64,000 bases of DNA. Origin: Malurus cyaneus samueli. Taxonomy: Eukaryota; Chordata; Aves; Passeriformes; Maluridae. Location of the stretch: assembly GCA_009741485.1 (NCBI GenBank), contig CM019227.1, forward strand, positions 14,494,669 to 14,558,668. The letters run 5' to 3'. Shown piece after piece: positions 11,691 through 24,858 of the stretch. A program made the translations under genes and the position numbers. The notes beneath the pieces were generated by a model. It was not told the DNA's origin and ran no database searches. It was given only the letters and a program-made list of their open reading frames with translations. Numbering within the stretch: the first letter of the stretch is position 1; each line of letters starts with the position of its first letter.

Positions 11691-11970
11691 GGCAGGTCTG
11701 ATCTGGGTTTGGGAAGGAGACTTTTGGATGCTGCTTGGCCCCAGAATGTGAGCTGGTGTTTCCCTAGCAAAGGGCAGAGGCCAGCACTCGATCCATGACA
11801 CTGGATGTCCTTGATTATGGTCATCTCTCAGATACTCTCTGTACTTTCAGCATCTCCTTGATCAGCTTTAGGCAAGATTGCATCTGGGTAGAGAAAAGAG
11901 AGCTGGTTATATCAGAGAAGAGACAGGACAGGTCATCTGTGTCAGATCCACAGCCAGGTGGCTGCTCCCC
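11691..11970. other. Spacer between LTR remnant and minisatellite
   Basis: Unique sequence, possibly including the diverged 3' part of the LTR. No gene is supported. The short frames here extend only because they join the downstream repeat array. Confidence 0.45.
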
Positions 11971-12332
11971 AAAAACTGACCCAAAAACTGACCCAAAAAC
12001 TGACTCAAAAGCTGACCCAAACACTGACACAAACACACACATGACCCAAAAACTGACACAAACACTGACCCAAACAAACACTGACCCAAACAAACACTGA
12101 CCCAAACAAACACTGACCCAAAACTGACCCAAACACTGACCAAACAAACACTGACCCAAAAAAACCACTGACCCAAACAAGCACTGACAAAAAAAAAACA
12201 CTGATCCAAACACTGACCCAAACACTGACCCAAACACACCCAAACACTGACCCAAACAAACACTGACAAAAACAAGCACTGACCCCAACAATGACCCAAA
12301 CAAACACTGACCCAAAGACTCACCCAAACACT
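11971..12332 (+). repeat. 12/16-bp minisatellite (ACTGACCCAAAC family)
   Basis: The array is built from actgacccaaac (12 bases) and a 16-base form with an extra caaa or aaac. It has variants such as actgactcaaaag, actgacacaaac and A-run insertions near 12157-12162 and 12189-12198. Because the core period is 12 and the unit lacks stops on the minus strand, that strand shows long false frames (12327-11821, 12560-11907, 12307-12005), whose translations are low-complexity repeats of GQCL/FGSV/WVSV type. The array lies within about 300 bases of the LTR remnant. Units vary more than in the 6.6 kb array, so it is probably older. Confidence 0.93.
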
Positions 12333-15300
12333 GGAAAGGAGTGTGGGGTAGCCAGGGGATGTCAGCACCACAGCCAGGGTCAGACTCAGAGGGGGAACAC
12401 CAGCAGTTTCTTGAGGGAACTTACTGTTGGACAGTGCACTGCTGGAAGGAACTGGAAAAGGAGGCTGCAACACGTGAGAAGTGTTTGTAATGGAGACATG
12501 CAAGGGATTTAAGATGCAAAAAGAAATGTGGGAAACCAGAGTTCGTTTTTTGCTGTTCACAAGAAAAAAATCATTTCTAATAAGGTCTCCTTGTTAACAG
12601 TCTTCTCAGATACCAGACATTTTCAAGGAACTAATGGTCTCTTCATCTACTGCAGATGATTCTTTTTTATGCAGCTGATTGTTAATTCCTACAACTCTTG
12701 TAATTCCAGATTCTGAATTAATCTCCATTCACTTTCAGGACATAAGTATCCTATTACTCCTTGAAGTCACTCATTAAATTCCCCCTATCTTATTCAAGGA
12801 GCACAGTGAAATCCTGATGGACACTTTTGTTACTTCTTAGTTGAAGTACTTTAATGCACTTGATTTGCTTCAGCTTCCCAATTTCTGTGTGAATTTCTGG
12901 GTTTTTGCAGTGATCTGGGATCCAGCACATTCTGCTCCTTGAATTCACCAGTTCTCAAACTTTTCTGGTTCTGTGTCCGCTGTCAGATCACACACAAAAA
13001 GCTGATGTTAGCCTGGGTGCAAACCAGTGAGGTCACTGAGAATATTTCCCACTTTTCTCAAAGTCATCACCCAAGCCACTGCTTAAATCTGCTTTTAAAG
13101 GCTGGAAACCACTGAAAGATCTGGCCAAAGTTAAAACATTCAATGATTCCTTTTTTTTCCTCATTGATTACCAGCAGTGAGCCTTGCAGAAACATTTGCA
13201 TCACACCATAGATGGCTGGTTTTCATCAGAAAATATAACTGTAATAACCATAAAAGAATGTGCTCCATACTGATGTTTCTTTATAGCATTCATTATGTAT
13301 ATAATTACAAATAATGGTATATATTAAAAAATAATAAGTAACAGAATATACACTGTTTCTCAAAAAGTAAAATCTCCTCATCTTCCCAGACTTTCTGCAA
13401 CACTTTATGACACAGAGTCAGGATTTACTAGACCAGAGGAGAAAGCTAACTGCAGATTAATGTAATCAATACTGAAAACATTATCTGGAGATATTTTAAG
13501 GGAAAGCCAAATGCTTGAGTGTTGCAGCTGAGGGAGCAGGCAGGGAGCTGCACCCATATTTGGGTATTGCTGCTGACTTCCAGCAGAATTAGGACTCCAG
13601 CCAGACTCAGAGACACACTCACTTCAATTTTAGGACTGAGCCATGCACTGCATTTTCCCATGCAACCAGGGAAAGCTGATTTTCTCATGCCACCATTTTC
13701 CTGCTCCTGCAAGGCAGAGCAAAAAAAAAAAAAAAATTTCCTTTTGAAGGATTCTACCTCCTCTACTCTCCCAACCCTGATTTCCACTGATTTTCACCTG
13801 AGTCCAGTCCCTCCATGGCTCCAAAGCTGAGCCAGAAGTGATGAGGAGCTGCTGCTCTCACTGAGGGTGTGCTGTGAGAGCTTCACACGGGGATGCACAA
13901 AAGCAGAGTTATGGATGAAGAATCCATTTCAAACCACACTCCCTGTTTTTGGAATCCAAACGTGACACACTCTCCACAGAAGGCAATTTAATACTCCTGC
14001 AATTGTACAGGTGGCTTATAAAACAAATATGTCTCTCCTCCAGCGAGTGACTGTTAAAGAGCAGGTAATGCACAAACACATGATCAAGCCTGCTGCCTGA
14101 AAATGTGGGGCAATTAAGATATTTTATTGCATGCCCTCCTTTGCTTAATTCCAGCATAGTTACAAAGTTATAATCTGAAGTTCCCTAAAGCGTAAAACGA
14201 AATTAAAGTGCTGTTCACCTGAATAAAGGAATGTTCCTCACTGATTCCTTTCAATGGTCTGAGAAATAAACTAACTAAAGCCAGAGTTTTCTTGAGCTAA
14301 CAAGAGCCAGCTCCAATATTTCAATTTTCACTGAATGGCTAATGCAGCAGAGGGCAATCTTCAGATAAGTAAATGCAAAAATATTATCACAAGAATACAG
14401 TATAGAGGAGGAGACAGGAGAAAAAGGGCTGTGGAACTGTTTATTCTGTTCTCTCTAGTTATTTCTTGCCTTTCAGCTAACTAAAAGGGACCTGCAGGAA
14501 AGGCTGAAGGGGTAAGGGCAAGAATGACTTGAGGCAGTTTGGTTTGAAACATCCATACTGATTCCATTTGCTATGTTGGAGAAGAGAAAAAAAATTCCAG
14601 TTTTAGTTTTAAAACCTAAAGCCAAAACAGTTTCAATTGCTTAATGACAAAACTAATCACAGCAGAAAATACTTTTTTTTGTTGTTGTTGAAGTACTTTG
14701 CAATACAGAAATATATACTGAATAATTGTATGACATTTCTGATTTTTCCCCTTCTCCCTACTGTCATATGTGAATATATGAACAGGAAAAATTTCCTGTA
14801 TTTTGACAAAGACTTAAAAATACGAATGGAAAGGTGATGGCAAAATGTAGGCCACAGTAGACGTCTGAACACAGCACTGACTCTCTCAGAACTGTTGTCT
14901 AAGTAGGTTCCATTCTTGCAAACACTCCAGAAATTTGAATTTAGTCAGGTTTTTGAGATCAAGTTCTCTTAAAGCACCTTGGACCATAGAAAGTTTCAGA
15001 GGCCTTTCCATGCTGAAATCCACAGCCTGATCCGGGGTCTCCTGCAGCACAACAGCTTAGATCCATACCACTTGACTATTTCTTGTTTTTTTCTGATTAA
15101 CAACCCACGTGATTTTACTCCTGATAAGAGCAAGTCTGTGAAACGTCTTTGTCCCACAAACCCCATGTGAACACAAAATGATTCCACAAAACCTGTTAAG
15201 CTTGGCCATCAGCCTTTGCTGAGTGAGATTTGAGGAGCAAACCTGGGACACACTTGAAAGTCAAATAAGCCTGAAACAATAAAATTCTCTCAACCAATAT

Positions 15301-17144
15301 ACTAAAACCTGCAGAAGTAATTTTCAATGAAAGAGGAATTAGAATGTAGAGCTTATTGGGTATACTCCATGGCAGAGGTCCACCAGCACAGTGATTGCCA
15401 TACTGAGGACTCCAGAATAAAAAATAAACTCCGTAACTATGCAGATAAAAATCACAAAAATATCTTTAAAAATAACAGCCTGCTGAAACTTTCTGATTCC
15501 TTGGTTGGAAAGGTGATGTGCAGATAACACTGAAAAAAATGTGAATCTAAAGCTCCCTGTGTTTTCAGGGTTGGAACAGCACAGCCCCAGGAGCACAGCT
15601 GCTGCTCAGAGCCAAGGCAGGAGATTTATTCTTTTGAGCTTTATAAATCAATCTAGTTGGGGTTTTGACACCGTGTGCTAACCTCAGAGAGGGAATTTTG
15701 TGTTTGGGTGAGAGATGGAGGGTAACAGATTTGCTGAACATTCTGCATAGCAGAAGAGGAGACCTGGCTGCTTTCGGGGGTGCACCCTGAAGCTGAACGG
15801 GTTTCTGTTCAAATGAATGGCAAAGCAAGCAAAGGGAAACAGAACAGAATAGAACAGACACCTTGAGCTGTGAGAGCAGAGCAGAGAACACGGCTCTGCT
15901 CTGAAATTGCTTTAGCAATCGGCTGCAGATCACCTGGAACTCCCACCCTCATTGCCATGACTCCAAAGAAGCTGATCCACCCCAACAAAGCTGTTCTGAA
16001 GGAGCCCAAACTTGCAAAACACTCTGCAATACATTTTTAAAATATACATTCACACCCTGTGACCTTCCTGTTGCATTATCCAACATTGCATGAAAAATTG
16101 CAAAATAGCACATGAAGAGAGTCAGGGGCTGGCTAAACATCCACAATTAATCCCAGATAGGTGTTCAGCCACAGGAGATTTTACTGTGGCTGCAATCATG
16201 CTTTATCACAGTCACTAAACACACCAAGCACCATGGAAGAGAATTCTCCATCATTCCCAACAAACACAGCTGTTTTTGTGCATGGCACAGCTGTGCAATG
16301 TGAAATATGAAAAGTTACCCCAGAGCAGTGATGGAAAAGCTTTTGCCAACCCAGAACCAAAGTTATAACCTGGTTGGTCTTGATAGCATTTGCTTACATA
16401 TTTACAACCCCCCCTCCCAAAAAAAAAAAAAAAAAACCCAAAAAAAAAAAAAAACCAAAAAACCTTCTCATTTAAAACTCAGGAGGAAGAATTAGAAGGG
16501 TGAAAGCAGCAAAGTGACATCACATTTAGACCAAGAAAACCGGGCAGCAGGTTCATAACCGGAATAAATGAGCAGGAATAAATGAATGGCCAAGCTACAG
16601 TTCATACTTTTATTGTAAGGAACGGATTTGGGGTTTCACAGGGTAAAACTGAGGTCAGGGGATGTTGGCATTAATGAAAACATTGCCCTTGTTTATTGAG
16701 CAGTAAAGAGATTGGTGAAAATGCGTATTTCACCCTCAGTGTAGAATTAAGAGAGCTCAGGAGAGCGCTTTAAGACTCGAGTTCTGTGAATATTACCAGA
16801 GTCAGATACACAGAAAACTCTGTGGAGGATTTAAAAGCATGAAAGGCATAAGGATTATATAGACTTGAACTGTGAATGAGGTTGAAGTGCATTCAGGAAA
16901 GCAAAAAAGGCCAGTGAACCAGGAATGCCTTGCTCACTTATGATAAAATATCTAGTTAATACCAAAGAAAAGCTTCAAATAGACTCGTCTGGTTCTTTAG
17001 AAAGTCGCTATAAAATAATGCCAGTGTTCTTTGTATAAATACTTTCACAAATAAAGACTCTCTTTTAGAAAGAAGATTGAACTTGGTAAGTAAGCAGCTT
17101 AAGCAGTAAGGGAAAGCATATTAAAATTATTTCTTAACTTGCAG
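12333..17144. other. Intergenic or intronic sequence, no gene seen
   Basis: Mostly unique AT-rich sequence. Homopolymers include A runs at 13721-13736 and an A/C-rich stretch at 16419-16462. Open frames at 13446-13830 and 15565-15933 have no recognisable domain. I see no tRNA, tandem array or transposon ends. Confidence 0.55.
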
Positions 17145-17284
17145 AAGTATTGAATAATGGTCCATGGTCGTGTTCTGTAATGACTGCAGATCATGCACTG
17201 CTCCCACAGCGCTGCAGCTTCCACATTTTACACAGGAGACACCACCCAAAGGTTGATTTGATCCACAATGGCAATAAAAAACAG
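17145..17284 (+). other. Candidate exon or conserved element
   Basis: A pyrimidine-rich acceptor (tatttcttaacttgcag) ends at 17144, and CAG|gtaatt gives a donor-like junction after 17284. The 140 bases between are open in one frame for 46 codons, including LNNGPWSCSVMTADH and HPKVDLIHNGNKKQ. I do not recognise the peptide. The block starts needing one base from an upstream exon and ends on a full codon. That start phase fits the end phase of the 9259-9445 block, but a match has a one-in-three chance of arising at random. A conserved non-coding element remains the main alternative. Confidence 0.25.
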
Positions 17285-20200
17285 GTAATTAGCACGAGTG
17301 CACCACCTCCTTGCTCTTTAAGCCCTTCAGGTTTGCTCTTTTTCTTGAAAAGTGGCAAATTCACCAGCCAACCTACTCTCTGCACTACCTTTCACAATTT
17401 TAAGGTAAAGAGATAACTCAGATTTAATGGGTTAAATTACTTTGACTAACCAAAATAAGTAATGAAAAGCATGAAATACTTTCATTTTAATTAGCTCGTA
17501 TTTCATTTGAGCACAGGCAGACTCGCTGTTTTTCAGGGGAGGATATCAGTAGACACTGTAAACTCTAGAATTGCCTTGTTTTGTTTATGGGGGATCTTAC
17601 CAGAGTTATAAGACTCGAGTGAACTATGCTAAGAAATAAAAACACATTCTTGCATCAGAAGCATTATAGATGCTAAGGCAGAACTCAGCACTTCTCCATC
17701 TGTTCCCAATTCAAAATGTGATCCTCATCAATTTTGAATGTGAGACTAATTTTGTTAAATCAGGCATTCTCATACTCGTGGGTGAGGGTTTTGTCTTCTC
17801 TCCTCAGCTGCAGAAGTCGGGACTGTAACCTGCGGGATTGCTGCTCTAGGTGGGATAACACAGCTCAAAAAGCCAGAATCTTCCTCATCCCATTAAAGCT
17901 CTGGGCACTGGAGCTGCCCAGGGGGAAGTGCAGGGGGTGAGGCAATAACTGAACTCCAAAAGTGCCAAATCCTCACCAAATCTGCTCCAGATCAGCCCGC
18001 ACCTCATTGTCTGCGCCTCCTCATTTGCAAACCTCATTAGCGACTCATTAGGAGCGCCACAGATGTGACACACAAACTGGCTCTGCCAGAGGGAATTGGG
18101 GACTCTGAGAAACCCAAATGGTTCTTCAGAGAGCACGTCTTGATCGTTATGTGAAAAATAATAAATCGCTTCTTTCGGCAAACAGGGAGTGAAGAAAAAG
18201 CTGCACCCTTTTAGGGCTTAAAAGGTTAAAACAAACGGAATTGCTGTGTGAGTCAGTTCCCAATTTATACTTGGATTTGCAGTAATAACAGAAAGAAGTT
18301 ACAGCCTTTTTTTCTTTAGTGCCTTTAGGAAGGACTGGGTTTGTTTAAAGGCAGTCAGTGTCTTTTTACAATAATGAACAGGATCTTTCTTTCTACCCTG
18401 CTGTTAGTACCAACAGCTCCTNATTTATTTGTTATGTTAGAACAAATACCAGTTCTCTTATTTCACACCTAGTTCAGTCTAAAAGAAAGTCAGTTCAGTC
18501 TAAAAGACTCAGTCCTTCTCAGAAAAACTCACAGCAAAATTGTGCCTTAATTCTATGGCTGCAGCCCAGCTTCACCCACAGCTCTTATCTGAAGCAAAAT
18601 GCATTTTAAGGAACAAATACCTGGAAATGTACAGTTAAAAAGGTGAAAATGTTGTGACCTACGCTCATTCAAGGAAACTCAAATCCATGTGTCATACTTG
18701 TGTCTGATGATGAGTGAGGGGGATACCTGTGTTAAATTGTGATGGGAAAAAGAGGAGAAATAATGTTAAATGTAAATGACTGCCATAGCTCTGGTGTAAC
18801 TTTCAGTAGTGATCTTGGAACACCGGGAAAAAATTGAATTCTTGGCGGAAATATCTCAAAAATGGAGGACTCAGGTATACTGTTATACATTGCACCATTT
18901 CACCCTACCAACATCAGCTTTATAGGCAATAAAACTCACTTCAGTGGGATTTATCATAGCGCATTTGGGAAGAAAGGGACTCTTTTAAGGCAAAAAATTA
19001 CACAAAAAAAATAAATACAAGCAGGTTTCCCTCTGGATACATCAAAACAATCATTCACCAAAGTAATTACAGATGCTGTGTTCTCTTTTCTCCTGTTTTC
19101 TTCTATTCTTCCTTGCCAAAGTAATTTAAGCAGGATTAATTTAATCAAAGTGTTGTCGTTAAAACATTAGCCTGATAAAGTAAACAAATGCAAAATAAAT
19201 ATCAAAAGGGGAAGAAGAAACTTCTGAGAGAGTTCATGGAGTTCCTGTTGCCATGGGAACTATGAAGCTGCTCTGTCCCTGTTCCTAGAAGGGCAGCAGC
19301 TGCTCCAAACTCTGAGGTCAGGAAAAATGAAACTTAGCAAAGCTTTGGGAAATATTCATGGACATGAACTCTTTTGCTGGTTAAAATGCACCTGTGAGAG
19401 CAAATCCAACTCTCTTGTTCACAGAGTGGTGTGAACATCAAAATCTCCTCCCATTGGACTCCCATTCCTGGATCCTGCAGTGCATTTCTGTATCCTTTAC
19501 CTTCCAGAGATCACACCCTAATTAATATAAAAGTTATTCTGCGCTAAGGAAGATAACTTGTGTAAGATGAAGTATTTGGCAGTTTGAGGTTTGTTGTCAA
19601 GAGGTCCCAGGGAACTGAGATAAACCAGACAAATGAACACAGGTAACTGTCTGAGCCACCAAAACACGCCTCATTGTCCCTTCCTTTCTGCCAGTGAAGT
19701 CTAGAGCAGACTCTGTCACCTTTGGAGACCCTCAGAATCATCATTTGTGTTTGGGCAAGCCCAGGGTGTGCTGCAGGGTGGTGGCTGGACCAGGGATTTC
19801 ACCTCAGCTGCCCATCCTGCCCCTCCTGCTCCCATCTGTCTCTCTCCAGCTGCAGCTGCCAGTTTGCTTTTCCCAAACCCTTCTAAATCTCTTATCCCAG
19901 GGGCAAAACCACCATCACTGCTGAGCTCATCCCTGGATGAATGCAGGAGTGTTTGTGCTAAACCAATGTTGTAAAATGCCATGAATTCCAACGCTCAGCT
20001 GAGCAAAATGGGGGTTGAAAAGCAGTCCTCATTCACCATCTCTGTAACCCAACCTCTCACTGAGTAGCAGAGAATAACAATTTTTGAGCAGGCAGGCCAT
20101 ATGCTGACTATCCCATTCAGGGCTCCTCTGTGGCCTTGCAAGGGCCTCATCTCAGCCTCACCTGACGCAAGAATTCCAGTCCAACTCAATACAGCAGTTC

Positions 20201-23200
20201 TCATTTACCTACAGTAATCCTGAGCAATTTTCTGAAGGAAGATTTAATTTCATAGTGGGTGTGAATTTGACCGTGGACTTCCCAGAATAAAACTTTGTGA
20301 AAATTAAAATGCAAAACTCCTAAGGTCTCCTTGGAAAGAGCTATAGGATTTATAATGTATCCTTTTCTTCAGTTTGTTTAAAATCTGTTGTTACCTATAA
20401 GGAAAATACACATTTTTATTAACATACATACTTTTCTTTCTGATTATTTCTTTAAATTTAATAAAGCCTTCTAGCCATCAGGGTAATTCAGTCTCAAATC
20501 TCCACTTTCCAGCTTGGTTTTCATTATTTCACATTGTTCTTTTACCCTTATTACAGAAGCTGGCTTTATTCCCAACACATAAAGTGACCCGAGTTCTCCA
20601 GGAGATATTTTCTAGCATTGATTTTTCTTCGTTCATAATGCTAATGGCATGGCTGCTCCTATCTTTCCTTCCTGTACTTTTGTAACTTTTATTATTTCTC
20701 TAATCCCACACTATCACACTGTTTTTTGCCTCATGCAATGTGCATTTCATTTTCCTCTCACCTCTCCCTTAGATGTTTTGGAGATATGTTTGCAGGGAAT
20801 TTTGGCACTTATCTGTTTTTAAAATAATGTCAATAAGAATAACAAACAGCAAAAAAAAAAATTACACTAAATTCTTACTTTGTAATCTCTGAGTCCATGT
20901 GTGACACCTGTTATTCATTTGACCAAAAATTCCTCTCTGAGTATACTCCAAAAATGTTTTATCTGGACAGTTGTTCCTCTCCAGCCCTATCAGCACTGTG
21001 TGAACATGTTTTTGGGGATGTCACAGCCACTTTCTGCTTAATGGCATTTATGATCTTCACAGTATTTTTCATGATAAACTTTAGAAGTAGAGTCTTATAG
21101 GATGAAATATTTTCACCCCAGTATACAGCTGGCCTCTTTAATATAGTTGTCTTTACACGGAAAACCAAAGATTTACCTTTTCTTTGTAAAACCTCACACT
21201 TTTCCCTTCTAAGTCTTACTGTGGGCTTTTTTTTGGTTGTTTGTTTTTTATTTTAAATCTCCATGTCCTTTCATTTGTTTAGATTTCTTTATGTAACCTG
21301 TCAGGTTTTGTGAGAGAGCTTTTTTTACTGTCTGCTTTCTTAACAGGACATTAGGCAGCCACAAACAAACCTTCCCAAAACTCACGGCCTTCCCTCATTA
21401 AATCAAAACTTCTTGACTCTGAACTTCTAACCCTTCCTCAAAAAGGACAGAATTTTTAAATTCCTCTAAAGCCTATTTCACCTTCCTCCACAAAAGACTC
21501 TCTCCTACTTAAGAAAAAAATGACGACAAAATATCATCTCTGTTAAATTACTTTTTCAATAGTAGATGATTTATAGTTGATTAGGTAATTAAATCAAATA
21601 CAAGTGGCTGAAAGTAAATCTATTTTTATCATCCCTGTAAATTAAAAGTTCCGCATCATAAAAAATCATGACCATCTTGAAAATGACTAGTCAAGTGCTT
21701 TTTATAGGCAAGCAGGATTTATTGTCAATTAACGTATTGAACTGGATAGTCAGCATAACCCTGTGCTCAAGACTTTTTAAATTATTGGCTTCTGCTATCA
21801 AGCTGCTCCATATCGCAGTAATGAAATGTATCTTGCTATTCACATATTGAACAATTCCTTAGGTTGGGTTTATATCTCACTATAACAACATTTCATTTTA
21901 TTATTATCTCCGATCCCCTGTAATGAATACAAATACATTCCTTTTTTCCATCATGGGTTTATCAATTTTCATTGATTTGCCTGTAATGAATGCAGACAGG
22001 ATGGTGAGAGAAAAATTTAAAGAGATCATATCCCTTAAAATCCCTGTAAATTCAAAAGTTTTTCACTTGCAGTCACATCAATTAAAAGAAATCATTCAGA
22101 AGAACTTGAAAGGAAATATTAGTTTAAGACTTAACACTTAAAGGACTGTTGAAAGGAATTTGGGGAGCTCTGTTTTTTAGAGAATATTTGCTTTTGCAAT
22201 TTTCTTTCTATAGACTTCAAAGAAAATATAAAGGCTATATTCTCCTTATAGCTTTGCATTTCACATAAATTAACTTTTCATAATGCGCCACATTTTTCTT
22301 TTTCAATAAAGGCCAATTTGACTAATGAAAATGCAGTTTATGGTGCAGTGATTTGCCAGACACAACGTGCATTTTGAGAAATGAAAGTTGCTCCATGACA
22401 GCATCTCTTTCCCCTTGGGAAATTCCTCCAGCCCAAAACAGCCCTCACTGAGGAAAGAAATTACTCAAAGAGTCTTCGAGTGGAGACCTCAGCTCAATTT
22501 CTGACACTTGGGGTAGTGATACTTAAAATTATTTTCTTAATTATGAAACATAAATAAAAACATACTGGTTGAAGACAAGTAAACATCTTGAAGCTCATAT
22601 TCCATGTGTTACAAACTTGCATGTTGAAACACAAACTTTTAAATGGAATTACAAACAGTGTTCTCAGTTGTGACATTTTATTGCACCATAACATTTGCAT
22701 CTGCTTGTGTTCTGCAATTATATCATTATGTGACAATGTAATCTGATATGAAATGAAGTGATACAATAACATCCTGGCTTTCGTTCAGCCACCAAAAAAA
22801 ATTAACAAAAATCCATAGAAGAAACAATGTCCAGTTTACCCAGGAAAACCTTCCAACAGTAGCATGTGACCTGTTGTATTTATGTTGTGGGGAAGAATAG
22901 GACAAGGTTGGCTTCACAAAGCAAAATAAACTGTTGGGCAGAACCAGTTGTTCTACTTTTTACCCAGATTTTATTAGGTAGAAGTCTTGTTTGAAACAGA
23001 TGCACAGATAAGTTTTTGGTGGCTTTTTTAAACGAGGAAATACACTTTAACTGTCTGGAAGATTCCTGGAGGTTTTAAAACCCCAGGAGATCATAACTGA
23101 ACACTACAGTCAGATTTTCAATGTGATGGGGAGCATGACCAACAGCAAAAGCACATTTTGAGGAGGAAAAAACCCAGCTGCTGGACATCAAAAGAGAAGT

Positions 23201-24584
23201 TTCTTATTGTTCCATATAAACTGATTTCTTGTCTAAAGAAGCCAGCAGTGTTTAATCAGAACACAGCATAACCCTTTGCTTTATGGAGAAAATGCATCCC
23301 TGCTCCTCTGCAGATCCATCTGAAACCTCTGAAAACCCAGTGTTAATGTGAGAAGAGACAGAAAACTACATCTGGACAAGAAGCCCTAAGAAAAGCAGGG
23401 AAGAAAATACAATCTGTTTCCAGATGGCTTTTCTCTGTCCCTCATATGCATTATCTGTAGGATAGAATAGAAATACCCTCCACCCTCCTCTTCTGTTTAC
23501 CCACTAATTTCTCTAAAGACACCCTGTGGCATCTCAGACAAAGTGACACAAAGAGCCAAAGTAATTTGGTCCCTGACTGCTGCTGTGGGTCAATAAAACA
23601 CAGAAAAGATGTGGGAAAAATGAAATAGGAGAATAGAATAGGAAAACAAAGTCTGCCTGTCACCAGAAGAGGTGCAGGAAATGAGCAACCAGTACTGTGA
23701 GAATAATTTTCAAATTGCAGGTGCCCTGGTCCTTCTCTGGTCCTTCTCGGTTAAAAGAAAATTCAGATACTGCCAGAGTGATTCCCTCCAGAGCTACTGC
23801 ATCTCCATTTCCCAGAGATATTCTCAAACTCATTTCTCCAGATCACCCCATTCAAATGCAGTGAGATCCTGGTTTCTGACTTCCCTGTGCTGCTTTGAAA
23901 ACTCCAGCCTATAGCATTTACAAGCACACCCTGAATAAGTTACTGCAGAATAAAAACATCCTTATCTTCTATACTTTTAAGAGCTTCAGCAGACTTTCGG
24001 TGTTACACTTCCCAGTAAATAAACTAGATATTTAATTTTCATAGCTGATTTTTTTTTCCACATGTAATATAAGTCACAAATGTTGCATTTAATACTTTAC
24101 TAATCAGCATGGTCTAAAGCTTGATGGCATTAGACATGAGGCAAGTGCTGCATGCTGAACTCAGTGGGGCTATTTGCAAACTGTGCCAGATGGAACAGAC
24201 TCTCCTTGCAGTCTTAAGTGACACAAAATTTGCAGAGTCAAAGAACCTTAGAAGACAATACCTATTGTAAAACACACAGATGAATAATTACGTTCCTTTC
24301 AGAGGTAATCAATTCTACTTTGATAAAAAAAAAAAAGATTGGGAATAGAAGTAGATAAAATTGTTTAAAGAACATTAAAGAGACTAGAAGCATGTTAAAA
24401 AACATTAATTACAAGAGGGCTATGCTGTAGAGTCATCATTTCTTAGTAAACTTAAAACACATTATTTTGAAGCTCAAACACAGATACAGCATTGAATGAA
24501 AATAAAAGTAAAAATCAGAATTAAGAGGTTGTCATCTAGGCAGATTTTTGTATCAATGGCAAAGCAATCACGATCATTTTCTAA
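17285..24584. other. Intergenic or intronic sequence, no gene seen
   Basis: Unique AT-rich sequence with one undetermined base at 18422. There is a small direct repeat of agttcagtctaaaag near 18472-18508. The minus-strand frame 17885-18181 (98 codons) lies in an evenly composed stretch (about 17950-18180) that could be a conserved element, but it has no convincing splice sites or domain. The 21540-22140 and 22260-22380 stretches also look like well-preserved AT-rich unique sequence. No gene can be supported. Confidence 0.5.
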
Positions 24585-24625
24585 TTTTTTTTTTTTTTTT
24601 TTTTCTTTTTTTTTTCTTCCTCCAG
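24585..24625. repeat. Poly(T)/polypyrimidine tract
   Basis: Twenty T bases, one C, ten T bases and then cttcctccag form a 41-base pyrimidine-rich tract ending in AG. It could be the reversed poly(A) tail of an old retroelement, or the polypyrimidine tract of the candidate exon that follows. Confidence 0.85.
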
Positions 24626-24847
24626 AGGACAGCCAGTGATTTCTAACAAAGAACATTTCCCCAAACTGCTCTTCGAACATGCAGCCTCATTTCTGTGCAT
24701 CACTGATAGATTTGTGTTAAATATAAATACTCCCATACTGCAATATCTGCTACCAAGCCAAAGATTCTCCAGTAGCCTCACTGTTTGGGAGTTTTACTCA
24801 GGTTCTCTGGTGGAAAATTCTCATTCATCTGTCAGAACCAAGCACTG
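24626..24847 (+). other. Candidate exon with strong splice-like edges
   Basis: The acceptor is very strong on paper (a long T tract, then cttcctccag). Two donors are available: ACTG|gtgaga at 24848 and GAGAG|gtgagt at 24859. To the first donor the block is 222 bases and open in one frame for about 74 codons. To the second, a stop at 24849-24851 falls inside. The predicted peptide (for example HFPKLLFEHAASFLC) matches no family I know. A long non-coding RNA exon is more plausible than a coding exon, and the T tract may simply be a retroelement tail. Its phases do not chain with the other candidate exons. Confidence 0.2.
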
Positions 24848-24858
24848 GTGAGAGAGAG

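Noticed and set aside
18700..18790. Box-C-like tgatga that could start a C/D snoRNA
   Set aside because: No properly placed box D and no terminal stem.
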